Part shown: piece by piece, positions 11,616 through 19,695 of the stretch
How positions within the stretch are numbered: the stretch's first letter is position 1
Layout of the letters: every line of letters starts with the position of its first letter
From: JANLWK01 sp031364505
GTDB lineage: Bacteria; Eisenbacteria; RBG-16-71-46
Direction: 5' to 3'
Assembly: GCA_031364505.1 (NCBI GenBank)
Contig: JANLWK010000161.1
Location: 1-24,650, forward strand
DNA: 24,650 bases
Translations under genes and position numbers: made by a program
Notes under the pieces: model-generated
The model's database searches: none
The model's input: only the letters and a program-made list of their open reading frames with translations
Told to the model about the DNA's origin: nothing

Positions 11616-12308
11616 GTGCACCTGAGCCACGACCTGGGCGTATGGGTGGCAGCGGCCCTCACGCTGTTCATCTTCAGCTTCCTCTACAAGGACAACCCGC
11701 TCTACAAGTTCGCCGAGCACCTGTTCGTCGGCGTGTCGGCCGGCTACCTGATGATCCAGAGCTACTGGACGGTGATCGACTCGAATCTCGTCCGGCCGCT
11801 GGGACAGGCCGCGCGCGGCACCGGCTCGCACGCGGAGTTGCATGGGGCCTTCGCGGCGCAGCAGGGGGACTATCGGGCCTGGCTCATCATCCCCGCGATC
11901 TTCGGCGTGCTGCTGTTCACGCGCCTGATCCCGCGCATCAGCTGGATGTCCCGCATCGCGCTGGCGCTGATCATCGGCGTCTACGCGGGCATCAAGACCA
12001 CGGGGTTCGCGCAGGGCGACTTCGTCGCGCAGGTGCAGGGAAGCCTCCAGCCACTGTGGAAGGCGGGCGATCTGCTCTATTCGGTGAACGCCATCCTGTT
12101 CACGGTGGGCCTGATCACCTCGCTGTTGTTTTTCTTCTTCAGCCGGGAGCACAAGGGCGCGCTGGGTGTGGCCTCGCGCGTCGGGGTCTGGTTCCTGATG
12201 GTGGGATTCGGCGCGGGTTACGGCTACACCGTCATGTCGCGAATCTCGCTCCTGATCGGCCGCTTCCAGTTCCTGCTGGAGACCTGGCTCGGGTTCGCGG
12301 CGCGCTGA
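11616..12308 (+). CDS. Multi-pass membrane protein of unknown function (DUF6754 operon, fourth gene)
   Basis: A 230-aa integral membrane protein starting at GTG 11616, two bases after the previous stop; GAAGGAG just upstream (11601-11607) serves as the ribosome site. Helices are predicted near residues 8-25, 32-52, 88-103, 108-128, 150-172 and 184-205. Conserved-looking loops include FLYKDNPLYKFAEHLFVGVS near residues 21-40, reminiscent of short re-entrant or amphipathic segments. A Trp/Arg pair (RAWLII, RISWMSR) brackets the third helix. No named family recognised. Together with the three upstream genes it makes a four-gene membrane module. The following gene, lipM-like, starts 16 bp later and may be co-transcribed without sharing the function. 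Confidence 0.8.
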   Translation: MHLSHDLGVWVAAALTLFIFSFLYKDNPLYKFAEHLFVGVSAGYLMIQSYWTVIDSNLVRPLGQAARGTGSHAELHGAFAAQQGDYRAWLIIPAIFGVLLFTRLIPRISWMSRIALALIIGVYAGIKTTGFAQGDFVAQVQGSLQPLWKAGDLLYSVNAILFTVGLITSLLFFFFSREHKGALGVASRVGVWFLMVGFGAGYGYTVMSRISLLIGRFQFLLETWLGFAAR

Positions 12309-12324
12309 AACCGCGTGAGTCCCG

Positions 12325-13140
12325 ATGATCCTGTGGTGTGACGGCGGGCATTCGGCCCCGGAGAACATGCGCCGCGACACGCGGCTGCTCGAACATCTCG
12401 AGCACCAGGCCGACGGCGCCACGCCCGTGCTCCGCCTGTTCGGGTTCGATCCGCCGGGCATCACGCTCGGCCACGGCCAGCGTCCCGAGCAGGTGCTCGA
12501 CCTCGCGCGCTGCGGCGCCGAGTGTGTCGAGTGGGCCGTGCGGCCCACAGGCGGCCGCGCGATCTACCACGACGAGGAGTGGACGTACTCCTTCGCGTGC
12601 CGCATCGCGGATCCCGAGTGGGGCGGCAGCCTGCACGACGCGTACGCGCGCGTCACCCGGCTCATCCATGCCTCGCTCGCCCGGCTCGGCGTTCCGGCGG
12701 AACGCGTGGTCTCGCGCCCGCGCCGCGAGGCACCCGGCGACGGCGTTGCGAGCCCGACTCGTGACGCGTCACGGCCGTCGTGCTTCGCCTCGACCGCCCC
12801 GCACGAAATCGAGCTCGAAGGGCGCAAGCTCGTGGGCAGCGCCCAGCGGCGCGGCTCGGGCGCGCTGCTCCAGCAGGGGAGCGTGATGCTCGGCGACTCA
12901 CATCTCAAGTTGACCGAATTCCTGAACATGAGCCCCGACGGGCGCGCTCGCGCGCGGCGCTCGCTCGCCTCCCACTCGGCCTCGGCCGGCGCGTGGATCG
13001 GCGCCGATCGCACGCTTTCGCGCTGGGGCGACGCGATCGCCGGGGTTGCGGGCGGCCGCGTCCGTCGGCTTTCGGGGGACCCGGGTGCCTTTCTGTTGAC
13101 CCGTGCCGAAACGCCTCCCTATACTCCCGCTTCCGTGTAA
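12325..13140 (+). CDS. LipM-type octanoyltransferase / lipoate-protein ligase A family
   Basis: A 271-aa member of the biotin/lipoate A/B protein ligase superfamily. It has RPTGGRAIYHDEEWTYSF (substrate-binding loop), SCFASTAPHEIELEGRKLVG and SAQRRGSGALLQQGSVML. These match B. subtilis LipM as I recall it, including the catalytic Cys (Cys153 here, in the CF-x-x-x-x-x-EI context) that lipoate ligases of the LplA type lack. The likely job is transfer of octanoate from acyl carrier protein to GcvH or other lipoyl domains, before sulfur insertion by LipA (not in the window). The GcvH substrate is encoded at 2115. The start ATG 12325 has no good ribosome site. Residues 135-152 are a low-complexity insertion. 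The last codons also contain the promoter for the downstream transporter operon. Confidence 0.85.
   Translation: MILWCDGGHSAPENMRRDTRLLEHLEHQADGATPVLRLFGFDPPGITLGHGQRPEQVLDLARCGAECVEWAVRPTGGRAIYHDEEWTYSFACRIADPEWGGSLHDAYARVTRLIHASLARLGVPAERVVSRPRREAPGDGVASPTRDASRPSCFASTAPHEIELEGRKLVGSAQRRGSGALLQQGSVMLGDSHLKLTEFLNMSPDGRARARRSLASHSASAGAWIGADRTLSRWGDAIAGVAGGRVRRLSGDPGAFLLTRAETPPYTPASV
13096..13125 (+). promoter_or_regulatory. Sigma-70-type promoter inside the 3' end of the lipM-like gene
   Basis: TTGACC (13096-13101), an 18-bp spacer, and TATACT (13120-13125), the best -10 box in the window. It lies within the last 15 codons of the lipM-like gene and points at the peptide transporter operon. 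Start of transcription near 13132 leaves about 40 nt to the ATG at 13172. Confidence 0.7.
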
Positions 13141-13171
13141 CTCATCGAGTGACAATACGTCCGGAGGACGG

Positions 13172-15001
13172 ATGAATCGTTTGCGTGCAGCTCGGCCCGA
13201 ATCCCTCGCGGGAATCCTGATCGCCCTCACGTTGATCACCGCGAGCTGCGGCAAGCGCGGCGGCGCCGACTCCGGGTACCAGGACCGGATTCCGCTTCCG
13301 GTCGACACGATGACGGTCCCGGTCAAGACGATCGGGGTCTATGGCGGACGATTCGTGATCGGCGAGACCACGGGGCCGAAGACGTTCAACGGCATGATGG
13401 CGAACGAGACGTCGTCGACCGACGTCACGAACCGGATGTTCGTCACGCTCGTCGACTTCGACTACGTGACGCAGGCCGACAAGCAGTCCCTGGCGAAGAC
13501 CTGGGAGATCAGCCCCGACGGCCGCACCGGGACGTTCCACCTGCGGCGGGGCGCCTGCTTCTCGGACGGCCATCCGATCAGCGCCGACGACGTCCTGTTC
13601 AGCTTCACCGTGGCGCTCGACTCGGTCGTGCATCCGTCGGTCCAGGACCTGATGGTGCAGGACGGCAAGAAGTGGCAGGTGAGCGCGCCGGACTCCTACA
13701 CGATCGTCATCAACACGCCGCAGCCGAGCGCCCTGCTCGCCTCGATCGCCGGCTCGGTCCAGGTCATGCCGAAGCACGTCCTCGAGGGTGCGTACCGGGC
13801 GGGCGACTTCGCCTCGACGTTCAATGTCGGCACGTCGCCCGACAGCATCGTCACGAGTGGGGCGTGGCGCGTGAAGCAGTACGTGGCGGGCGAGAAGGTC
13901 GTGCTGACGCGCAACCCGTACTGGTTCGGCGTGGATCCCGCCGGGCACCGGCTGCCGTACCTGGACGAGCTCGTGTACCTGATCGTGCCCGACCAGGACG
14001 CGCTCGACCTCAAGTTCCGCTCGGGCGAGTTGGACGGCATCGACAATCCGAAGCCCGAGAACTACAAGTGGTACGACGAGCACCAGAAGCAGATGAACTT
14101 CACGCTCCACGACCTCGGCCCGAAGATGAGCACGAACTTCTTCTTCTTCAACCTGAACCGCGTGCGCAAGGCGACGCCGGGACGCAAGCTCGGCGACACG
14201 TTCGCCGATCCGGTCAAGTACGCATGGTTCAACAACCGCGCCTTCCGCCGCGCGGTGTCGATGGCGGTCGATCGCGACGCGATGATCCCGAGCGTGTTCT
14301 TCGGCGACGGCGTCAAGAACTGGTCGACGCTCACGGCGGGCAACAAGGTGTGGTACGAGCCCGACCTCGTCCATTTCGACCACGATGTCGAGCAGTCGAA
14401 GCAGTTGCTCTTGGGTCTCGGGCTCAAGGACCGGAACGGGGACGGGTTCCTCGAGGACGCCGCCGGCCACACCGTCGAGTTCACGCTCAAGACGAACAGC
14501 GACAACAAGCTGCGCGTGGGGATGGGGAACTTCGTCAAGGACGATCTCGCCAAGGTCGGCATCAAGGTCACGCTGGTGCCGCTCGACTTCAACACGCTGG
14601 TGACGAACCTGCGCGAGAACTTCGACTACGACGCCGTGCTGATCGGGCTCGAGAGCGCGGTGCCGCCGGACCCGGCGATGGGCGGCAACGTGTGGAAGTC
14701 GAGCGGGCGCACGCACTACTGGAACACGAACCAGCCGCGCCCCGAGACGCCGCAGGAGGCCCGGATCGACCGGCTGATGGACGTGCTGGCGTCGGAGACG
14801 GACCACGAGAAGCGGAAGGACGCCTGGCGCGAGATCGCTAATACGGTGAACGACCAGTGCTGGATCGAGTGGCTGCCGACGGTGATCCTCAAGATTCCCG
14901 TGAGCGACCGGTTCGGCAACGCGGCCCCGTCGGCGATTCCCCACCGGCTGTTGTGGAACATCGAGCAGCTCTACGTGAAGGCTCGCGCACCGCAGTCCTG
15001 A
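13172..15001 (+). CDS. Peptide ABC transporter substrate-binding lipoprotein (SBP_bac_5 family)
   Basis: A 609-aa extracytoplasmic solute-binding protein, the capture subunit of an oligopeptide/dipeptide-type importer. A lipoprotein signal peptide is visible: Arg-rich start, hydrophobic residues 12-24, then TASC with the lipidated Cys26; the -3 Thr is less usual. Family-5 features include TWEISPDGRTGTFHLRRGAC, FSDGHPISADDVLFSF, GAWRVKQYVAGEKVVLTRNP, YWFG-x-DPAGHRLPYLDEL, and AFRRAVSMAVDRDAMI. The length is above the usual 500-560 aa, mainly because of an N-terminal linker (residues 27-55) and an EF-hand-like stretch LKDRNGDGFLEDAAGHTVEF near 412-431. That stretch, common in this family, could bind a metal. 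ATG 13172 has GGAGG at 13163-13167. Ligand specificity cannot be read from sequence. Confidence 0.93.
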   Translation: MNRLRAARPESLAGILIALTLITASCGKRGGADSGYQDRIPLPVDTMTVPVKTIGVYGGRFVIGETTGPKTFNGMMANETSSTDVTNRMFVTLVDFDYVTQADKQSLAKTWEISPDGRTGTFHLRRGACFSDGHPISADDVLFSFTVALDSVVHPSVQDLMVQDGKKWQVSAPDSYTIVINTPQPSALLASIAGSVQVMPKHVLEGAYRAGDFASTFNVGTSPDSIVTSGAWRVKQYVAGEKVVLTRNPYWFGVDPAGHRLPYLDELVYLIVPDQDALDLKFRSGELDGIDNPKPENYKWYDEHQKQMNFTLHDLGPKMSTNFFFFNLNRVRKATPGRKLGDTFADPVKYAWFNNRAFRRAVSMAVDRDAMIPSVFFGDGVKNWSTLTAGNKVWYEPDLVHFDHDVEQSKQLLLGLGLKDRNGDGFLEDAAGHTVEFTLKTNSDNKLRVGMGNFVKDDLAKVGIKVTLVPLDFNTLVTNLRENFDYDAVLIGLESAVPPDPAMGGNVWKSSGRTHYWNTNQPRPETPQEARIDRLMDVLASETDHEKRKDAWREIANTVNDQCWIEWLPTVILKIPVSDRFGNAAPSAIPHRLLWNIEQLYVKARAPQS

Positions 15002-15011
15002 TCGCTCATCC

Positions 15012-15980
15012 GTGCGGACCTATATCCTCAGGCGTCTGTTCCAGATCGTGCCGCTGTTGTTCGGCATCTCGGCACTGACGTTCCTGCTACTCCAGATGGC
15101 GCCGGGCGACTTCCTGAACCAGATGGCCGAGAACCCGGCCATCTCGGCCGAGACCATCGAGGCCATGCGGCACCGCTTCGGCCTCGACCGGCCCTGGTAC
15201 GTCCAGTACGGGATGTATCTACAGAACCTGCTCCTCCGGTTCGATTTCGGCGAGTCGTTCTCGCGGCATCAGCCGGTGTTCGCCGTGATTCGCGAGGGCC
15301 TGTTGAACACGCTGCTGCTCGCCGGATCGGCGGCACTCATCACCTGGGGCCTCGCGATCCCGCTCGGCGTGTGGGCGGCGGTGCGGCAGTACGGCTGGGT
15401 CGACAAGGGGCTGTCGCTCATGGCCTTCATATGGCTGTCGATCCCCGAGATCCTGTCGGGCCTGGTGCTGCTCATGCTCGCCGCGCGCACGGGCTGGTTC
15501 CCCGTCGGCGGCATGCACTCGATCGACTACGACGATCTGGACGCCGTGGGCAAGTTCCTCGACGTGGCCCGCCACCTCGTGCTGCCGGCGCTCGTCGTGG
15601 GCCTGATCCCGCTGGCCGGCCGCATGCGCCAGATGCGCGGCAACCTGCTCGACGTGCTGCGGCTCGACTACGTGACGACCGCGCGGTCGAAGGGGCTCGG
15701 CGAGGGCAGCGTGATCTTCAAGCACGCGCTGCGGAACGCGCTGAACCCGATGATCACCCTGTTCGGGTACACGCTGGGCGCGCTCGTCTCGGGGTCGTTC
15801 GTCGCCGAGATCATCTTCTCGTGGCCGGGACTCGGCCGCATCACGCTCGACGCCATCCTCACCCAGGACCAGTACCTGGTGATGGGCTCGGTGCTCATGG
15901 CGTCGGTGGTGCTCATCCTCGGCAACCTGGTCGCCGACCTGCTGCTCGCCGTCGCCGATCCGCGGATCAGCTATGACTGA
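15012..15980 (+). CDS. Peptide ABC transporter permease (DppB/OppB type)
   Basis: A 322-aa inner-membrane permease. The start matches the family pattern, R-x-YILRRLFQIVPLLFGISA, with the first helix at about residues 9-29. LLLQMAPGDFL, then RHRFGLDRPWYVQYGMYLQN and FDFGESFSRHQPV are typical of OppB/DppB. The ATPase-coupling EAA-type loop is DYVTTARSKGLGEGSVIFKH followed by ALRNALNP near residues 217-245. Five further helices follow the first. GTG 15012 lies 10 bp after the binding-protein stop, with no strong ribosome site. It overlaps the next gene by 8 nt, which points to coupled expression of the two permeases. Confidence 0.94.
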   Translation: MRTYILRRLFQIVPLLFGISALTFLLLQMAPGDFLNQMAENPAISAETIEAMRHRFGLDRPWYVQYGMYLQNLLLRFDFGESFSRHQPVFAVIREGLLNTLLLAGSAALITWGLAIPLGVWAAVRQYGWVDKGLSLMAFIWLSIPEILSGLVLLMLAARTGWFPVGGMHSIDYDDLDAVGKFLDVARHLVLPALVVGLIPLAGRMRQMRGNLLDVLRLDYVTTARSKGLGEGSVIFKHALRNALNPMITLFGYTLGALVSGSFVAEIIFSWPGLGRITLDAILTQDQYLVMGSVLMASVVLILGNLVADLLLAVADPRISYD

Positions 15981-17118
15981 CGCCCGGCTGCCGCTCGCCT
16001 CGGCCGAGGCCCTCGACGCCACCCTGCCGCCGCAGTCGCCGTGGCGCATCTTCTGGCGCCAGCTGCGCAAGAGCCCGTTCGCCATCGCCGGCGGGGTCCT
16101 GCTGGGCACGTTCTACGCCTGCGCGCTGTTCGCGCCGTTCCTCGCACCGTATTCGCAACAGGAGATGGACCGGCAGAACTACTTCCGCCCGCCGCAGCGG
16201 CTCCACTGGATCGACCGCTCGGGCGGCTCGCTTCGCGTCGGGCCATTCGTGCGCGACATGCGACTCGCCGACGCGTCGGCGTTCCGCTACGAGGAGGATC
16301 CGGCCCGGGTCGTCCCCGTGCGGCTGTTCGCGACCGGCCAGCCGTACCGGCTGCTCGGCATGATCCCGTCGCGCCTCCACCTGTTCGGCGTCGACGCGCC
16401 GTCGCGTGTCTACCTGTTCGGCACCGATTCGTTCGGCCGCGACGTGCTGTCGCGGCTGCTGTACGGCTCGCAGGTGTCGCTCACCGTCGGGCTCGTGGGC
16501 ATCGCCATCTCGTTCACGCTCGGGCTGCTGCTCGGCGGCATCTCGGGCTACTTCGGCGGCGCCGTCGACACCGTGATCATGCGCACGACCGAACTGCTGC
16601 TCAGCATTCCCTCGTTGTACCTGATCATCGCCCTGCGCGCGGTGTTTCCCATCGACCTGCCGAGCCAGCAGGTCTACCTCGGCATCGTCGCGATCCTCGC
16701 GTTCATCGGCTGGGCCGGCCTCGCGCGCGTCATCCGCGGGCTCGTGCTGTCGATCCGCCGCAACGAGTTCGTCACGGCCGCCGAGGCGCTGGGCATGAGC
16801 CGGCTGCGGGTGATCAGCCGGCACATCCTGCCGAACACCATGTCGTTCGTCATCGTCGCGGCGACGATCTCCGTGCCCGGCTACATCCTCGGCGAAGTCG
16901 TGCTGTCGTTCCTCGGCGTCGGTGTCCAGGAACCGGCCTCGTCGTGGGGCAATATGCTGAACCAGGCGCGCGGCATCCGCGCGCTGACGTCGTTCCCGTG
17001 GTTGCTGTGGGTTCCGGGAACCGCGATCTTCCTGACCGTCATGGCGTTCAACTTCCTGGGGGACGGGCTGCGCGACGCACTCGATCCCCGCCGGGTCTCC
17101 GGAGGCAAGTCCGCATGA
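15973..17118 (+). CDS. Peptide ABC transporter permease (DppC/OppC type) with extended periplasmic loop
   Basis: A 381-aa permease, longer than the usual 280-310 aa. The N-terminal cytosolic segment and SPFAIAGGVLLGTFYACALF (helix 1, about 34-58) are followed by a roughly 90-residue hydrophilic region (59-149). The standard block FGTDSFGRDVLSRLLYGSQV then resumes at about 149. In E. coli DppC the same gap is near 40 residues, so about 50 extra residues (including a DRSGGSLRVGPFVRDMRLAD stretch) enlarge the periplasmic face. The EAA loop EFVTAAEALGMSRLRVISRH with ILPN is intact, as is FNFLGDGLRDALDPR at the end. The start ATG overlaps the previous stop; the end overlaps the oppD-like start (ATGA). 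Confidence 0.93.
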   Translation: MTDARLPLASAEALDATLPPQSPWRIFWRQLRKSPFAIAGGVLLGTFYACALFAPFLAPYSQQEMDRQNYFRPPQRLHWIDRSGGSLRVGPFVRDMRLADASAFRYEEDPARVVPVRLFATGQPYRLLGMIPSRLHLFGVDAPSRVYLFGTDSFGRDVLSRLLYGSQVSLTVGLVGIAISFTLGLLLGGISGYFGGAVDTVIMRTTELLLSIPSLYLIIALRAVFPIDLPSQQVYLGIVAILAFIGWAGLARVIRGLVLSIRRNEFVTAAEALGMSRLRVISRHILPNTMSFVIVAATISVPGYILGEVVLSFLGVGVQEPASSWGNMLNQARGIRALTSFPWLLWVPGTAIFLTVMAFNFLGDGLRDALDPRRVSGGKSA

Positions 17119-18128
17119 GCGAGCCGCTGCTCCGCATCGAGAACCTCCAGACCCACTTCATCACCGACGACGCGCTGGTGCGCGCGGTGGACGGCGTGTC
17201 GTACGACGTCCAGGCCGGCGAGACGCTGGCCGTCGTGGGGGAGTCGGGGAGCGGCAAGAGCGTGACGGCATTGTCCATCTTGAGACTTGTTCCCGAGCCG
17301 CCCGGACGGATCGTCGGCGGGAAGATCGTGTTCAAGGGCCGGGACCTCGTCCAGGCCAGCACGGCCGAGATGCGGCGCATCCGGGGCAAGGAGATCTCGA
17401 TGATCTTCCAGGAGCCCATGACGTCGCTCAACCCGGTGTTCACCTGCGGCGAGCAGATCACCGAAACCCTGATCCTCCACGACCGGCTCGATCGCCGCAC
17501 CGCCCGCCAGCGGGCGATCGAGATGCTCCAGCTCGTCGGCATCCCGGCGCCCGAGCAGCGCGTCGACGAGTATCCGCACCAGATGTCCGGCGGCATGCGC
17601 CAGCGCGTCATGATCGCGATGGCGCTGGCGTGCCGGCCGTCGATCCTGATCGCCGACGAGCCGACGACGGCGCTGGACGTCACGATCCAGGCCCAGATCC
17701 TCGAGCTGCTGAAGGGCCTGCAGCGCGAGTTCGGCATGGCGGTGATCCTGATCACCCACGACCTGGGCGTCGTCGCCGAGACCGCCGACCGGGTGGCGGT
17801 CATGTACGCGGGCCAGGTCGTCGAGACCGCCGACGTGCGGACGCTGTTCCGGCGACCGCTGCACCCGTACACGGCCGGCCTGCAGGCGTCGCTGCCGAAG
17901 CTCGGCGGCACGCGCGAGCGGCTGCGGGTGATTCCCGGCAACGTGCCGAACCCGGCGCGCTTCCCGCAGGGCTGCCGTTTCCACCCGCGCTGTCCCGTGG
18001 CGCAGCAACGCTGCCTCACGCCGCCCGAGCTCCGGAGCTTCGGCGCGGATCACCTCGCGCGCTGCTGGCGCGCCGACGAGATCGCGGCCGGCACGCTGGA
18101 CCCCGTGCCCGCGGCGAGCGCGTCATGA
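17115..18128 (+). CDS. Peptide ABC transporter ATP-binding protein (OppD/DppD type)
   Basis: A 337-aa cytosolic ATPase subunit. It has Walker A GESGSGKS (42-49), a Q-loop in SMIFQEPMTSLNP, and the ABC signature MSGGMRQR (starting at Met157). Walker B is ILIADEPTTALD with Asp181-Glu182, and the H-loop His215 lies in LITHDLG. The C-terminal oligopeptide-transporter domain keeps the four-Cys pattern GCRFHPRCPVAQQRC plus a final Cys. In some OppD/DppD proteins this pattern binds a [4Fe-4S] cluster. ATG 17115 overlaps the permease stop and the end overlaps the oppF-like start, both as ATGA. Nickel importers (NikD) share the fold, but the pairing with the SBP_bac_5 lipoprotein favours peptides. Confidence 0.95.
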   Translation: MSEPLLRIENLQTHFITDDALVRAVDGVSYDVQAGETLAVVGESGSGKSVTALSILRLVPEPPGRIVGGKIVFKGRDLVQASTAEMRRIRGKEISMIFQEPMTSLNPVFTCGEQITETLILHDRLDRRTARQRAIEMLQLVGIPAPEQRVDEYPHQMSGGMRQRVMIAMALACRPSILIADEPTTALDVTIQAQILELLKGLQREFGMAVILITHDLGVVAETADRVAVMYAGQVVETADVRTLFRRPLHPYTAGLQASLPKLGGTRERLRVIPGNVPNPARFPQGCRFHPRCPVAQQRCLTPPELRSFGADHLARCWRADEIAAGTLDPVPAASAS

Positions 18129-19198
18129 CGGCGCCTTCCACGCACCCGGGCTCCGGGCCGCAGGCGCCCGCTCCCGCGCGGGCCGAGGGATCGCCGCTGC
18201 TCGAGGTCACCGATCTCACGAAGTACTTCCCCATCCGCAAGGGCGTGTTCTCGCGCACCGTGGGACACGTGCGGGCCGTCGACGGCGTGTCGTTCTCGGT
18301 GTTCGAGGGGGAGGTGCTGGGGCTCGTGGGGGAGAGCGGCTGCGGCAAGACGACGACCGGCCGGTGCGTGCTCCGGCTGATCGAGCCGACGTCGGGAAGC
18401 GTGCGCTTCGTCGGGCGCGAGGTCACGACGCTCCCGCGCCGGGAGCTGCGCGCGCTCCGCCGCGAGATGCAGATCATCTTCCAGGACCCGTACTCGAGCC
18501 TGAACCCGCGACTCACCGTGGGCAGCATGATCGGCGAGCCGCTCGCCATCCACGGGCTGGCGCGCGGGCAGGCGGCCCGCGACCGTGTCGCCGAGCTGCT
18601 CACGCTGGTGGGCCTGGCGCCGGGTCACGCCGGGCGCTACCCGCACGAATTCTCAGGCGGGCAGCGCCAGCGCATCGGTGTCGCGCGCGCGCTCGCGGTG
18701 AACCCGCGGCTCATCATCGCGGACGAGCCGGTCTCGGCGCTCGACGTGTCGATCCAGGCCCAGATCGTGAACCTGCTGCGCGACCTCCAGCGCCGGATGC
18801 GGCTCACGTACGTGTTCGTGGCGCACGACCTGTCGGTGGTCGAGCACATCAGCGATCGCGTCGCGGTGATGTATCTCGGCAAGATCGTGGAGCTGGCCTC
18901 GGGCGACGACCTCTACCGCGCCCCGCGGCATCCCTACACGGTGTCGCTGCTGTCGGCGATCCCGGTGCCCGATCCCGAGCGGACGCGGCGGCGCATCGTG
19001 CTCAAGGGCGACGTGCCGAGCCCGGCGAATCCGCCGTCGGGGTGCCGCTTCCATCCGCGTTGCCCGATGGCGCGCGAGATCTGCGCGCGCGAGGAGCCGC
19101 CGCTCCGCGTCATCGCGCCCGGCCACGTGTCGGCCTGCCACTTCGCCGAGCAGGTGGCGGCCGAGCTGCCGCTCGCCGCGGAGCCGGCCCGAGCCTGA
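18125..19198 (+). CDS. Peptide ABC transporter ATP-binding protein (OppF/DppF type)
   Basis: The second ATPase subunit, 357 aa, probably forming a heterodimer with the OppD-like protein. After a Pro/Ala-rich 25-residue start comes the diagnostic OppF opening LLEVTDLTKYFPIRKGVFSR, then Walker A GESGCGKT (69-76). The Q-loop is QIIFQDPYSSLNPR, the signature FSGGQRQRIGVARAL, Walker B LIIADEPVSALDVSIQAQIV, and the H-loop VAHDLSVVEHISDRVAV. The C-terminal four-Cys pattern GCRFHPRCPMAREIC plus a late Cys is present here too. It is the last gene of the transporter operon; a strong GC hairpin follows 15 bp after the stop. Confidence 0.95.
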   Translation: MTAPSTHPGSGPQAPAPARAEGSPLLEVTDLTKYFPIRKGVFSRTVGHVRAVDGVSFSVFEGEVLGLVGESGCGKTTTGRCVLRLIEPTSGSVRFVGREVTTLPRRELRALRREMQIIFQDPYSSLNPRLTVGSMIGEPLAIHGLARGQAARDRVAELLTLVGLAPGHAGRYPHEFSGGQRQRIGVARALAVNPRLIIADEPVSALDVSIQAQIVNLLRDLQRRMRLTYVFVAHDLSVVEHISDRVAVMYLGKIVELASGDDLYRAPRHPYTVSLLSAIPVPDPERTRRRIVLKGDVPSPANPPSGCRFHPRCPMAREICAREEPPLRVIAPGHVSACHFAEQVAAELPLAAEPARA

Positions 19199-19213
19199 CC
19201 CTGACGGGGGCTC

Positions 19214-19235
19214 GCGCGGGGTGATTTCCCCGCGC
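19214..19235 (+). other. Strong GC hairpin after the transporter operon
   Basis: GCGCGGGG (19214-19221) and CCCCGCGC (19228-19235) form a perfect 8-bp stem with loop TGATTT, 15 bp after the last transporter stop codon. There is no T-run after it, so it may protect the mRNA 3' end or act as a Rho-assisted end rather than as a classical terminator. Confidence 0.5.
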
Positions 19236-19583
19236 GCTCACCCGGAGTCCGGGCCGGAGCACCCACCGGAGAGGCAGCCGGGGGCAACGCGACCGCCACC
19301 CCTGGCGGTGACGTTCGGGCCGCATTCCACCGCAACCCCATGCGCCGCCGAGCGCTCCCCTCACCCGCGCGCACGGGCCACGCGGCAGGACAGGTTCCGG
19401 CACCGGGGTTGCGATACATCCCCTGTGCAGTGCGACGGGGCCGGCACTCCTCCAGAGATGCCACGAACCGAATCCGACCACCGCCGGTCCCCGTCGCTCC
19501 ACAACTGAATACGATGTGTTCCCTGCGCGATTCGTGATCGGCCGTCATCGGGCTGATCCCCCTATCGAGACCGAAGGAGTCTG
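19236..19583. other. Intergenic stretch with no convincing gene
   Basis: About 350 bp between the transporter hairpin and the leader/terminator region. The open frames across it are low in hydrophobic residues, rich in Pro/Arg/His/Thr, and match no family I know. A weak -10-like TACGAT at 19510-19515 has no good -35. I saw no tRNA, SRP RNA, tmRNA, RNase P or known riboswitch core. It might encode a small RNA ending at the terminator at 19673. Confidence 0.4.
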
Positions 19584-19619
19584 ATGGTTCGGCGCACGGT
19601 CGAGGCGGGGAACCTCCTT

Positions 19620-19673
19620 GCGGGGCCCTTGGGCCCGCGGCATCCACACCGCGGCCGGGGCCCCGCCGTTTTT
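19620..19673 (+). terminator. Intrinsic terminator upstream of the BMC operon
   Basis: Outer stem GCGGGGCCC (19620-19628) pairs with GGGCCCCGC (19658-19666). Inner stem CCGCGG (19635-19640) pairs with CCGCGG (19649-19654) around an 8-nt loop. Five T follow at 19669-19673. It sits 420 bp after the transporter operon and 22 bp before the BMC promoter, so it insulates the BMC genes. A ribosome site AAGGAG (19574-19579) and ATG (19584) lie just upstream and would begin a 34-codon frame running through the terminator. Confidence 0.8.
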
Positions 19674-19695
19674 GTCGCGGGTCCTTGACCACGCG

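Noticed and set aside
12761..12772. 12-bp palindrome GTGACGCGTCAC in the lipM-like gene
   Set aside because: It is inside a low-complexity coding linker and far from any promoter; palindromes of this size are expected by chance in GC-rich DNA.
19221..19508. 95-codon + strand frame in the intergenic region
   Set aside because: Pro/Arg/His-rich with almost no hydrophobic core, no ribosome site, and no resemblance to any family; it also begins inside the hairpin after the transporter operon.
19584..19688. The 34-codon frame as an ordinary protein gene
   Set aside because: It runs through an intrinsic terminator, so a full-length message would be rare. Kept as a leader/attenuator idea under findings.
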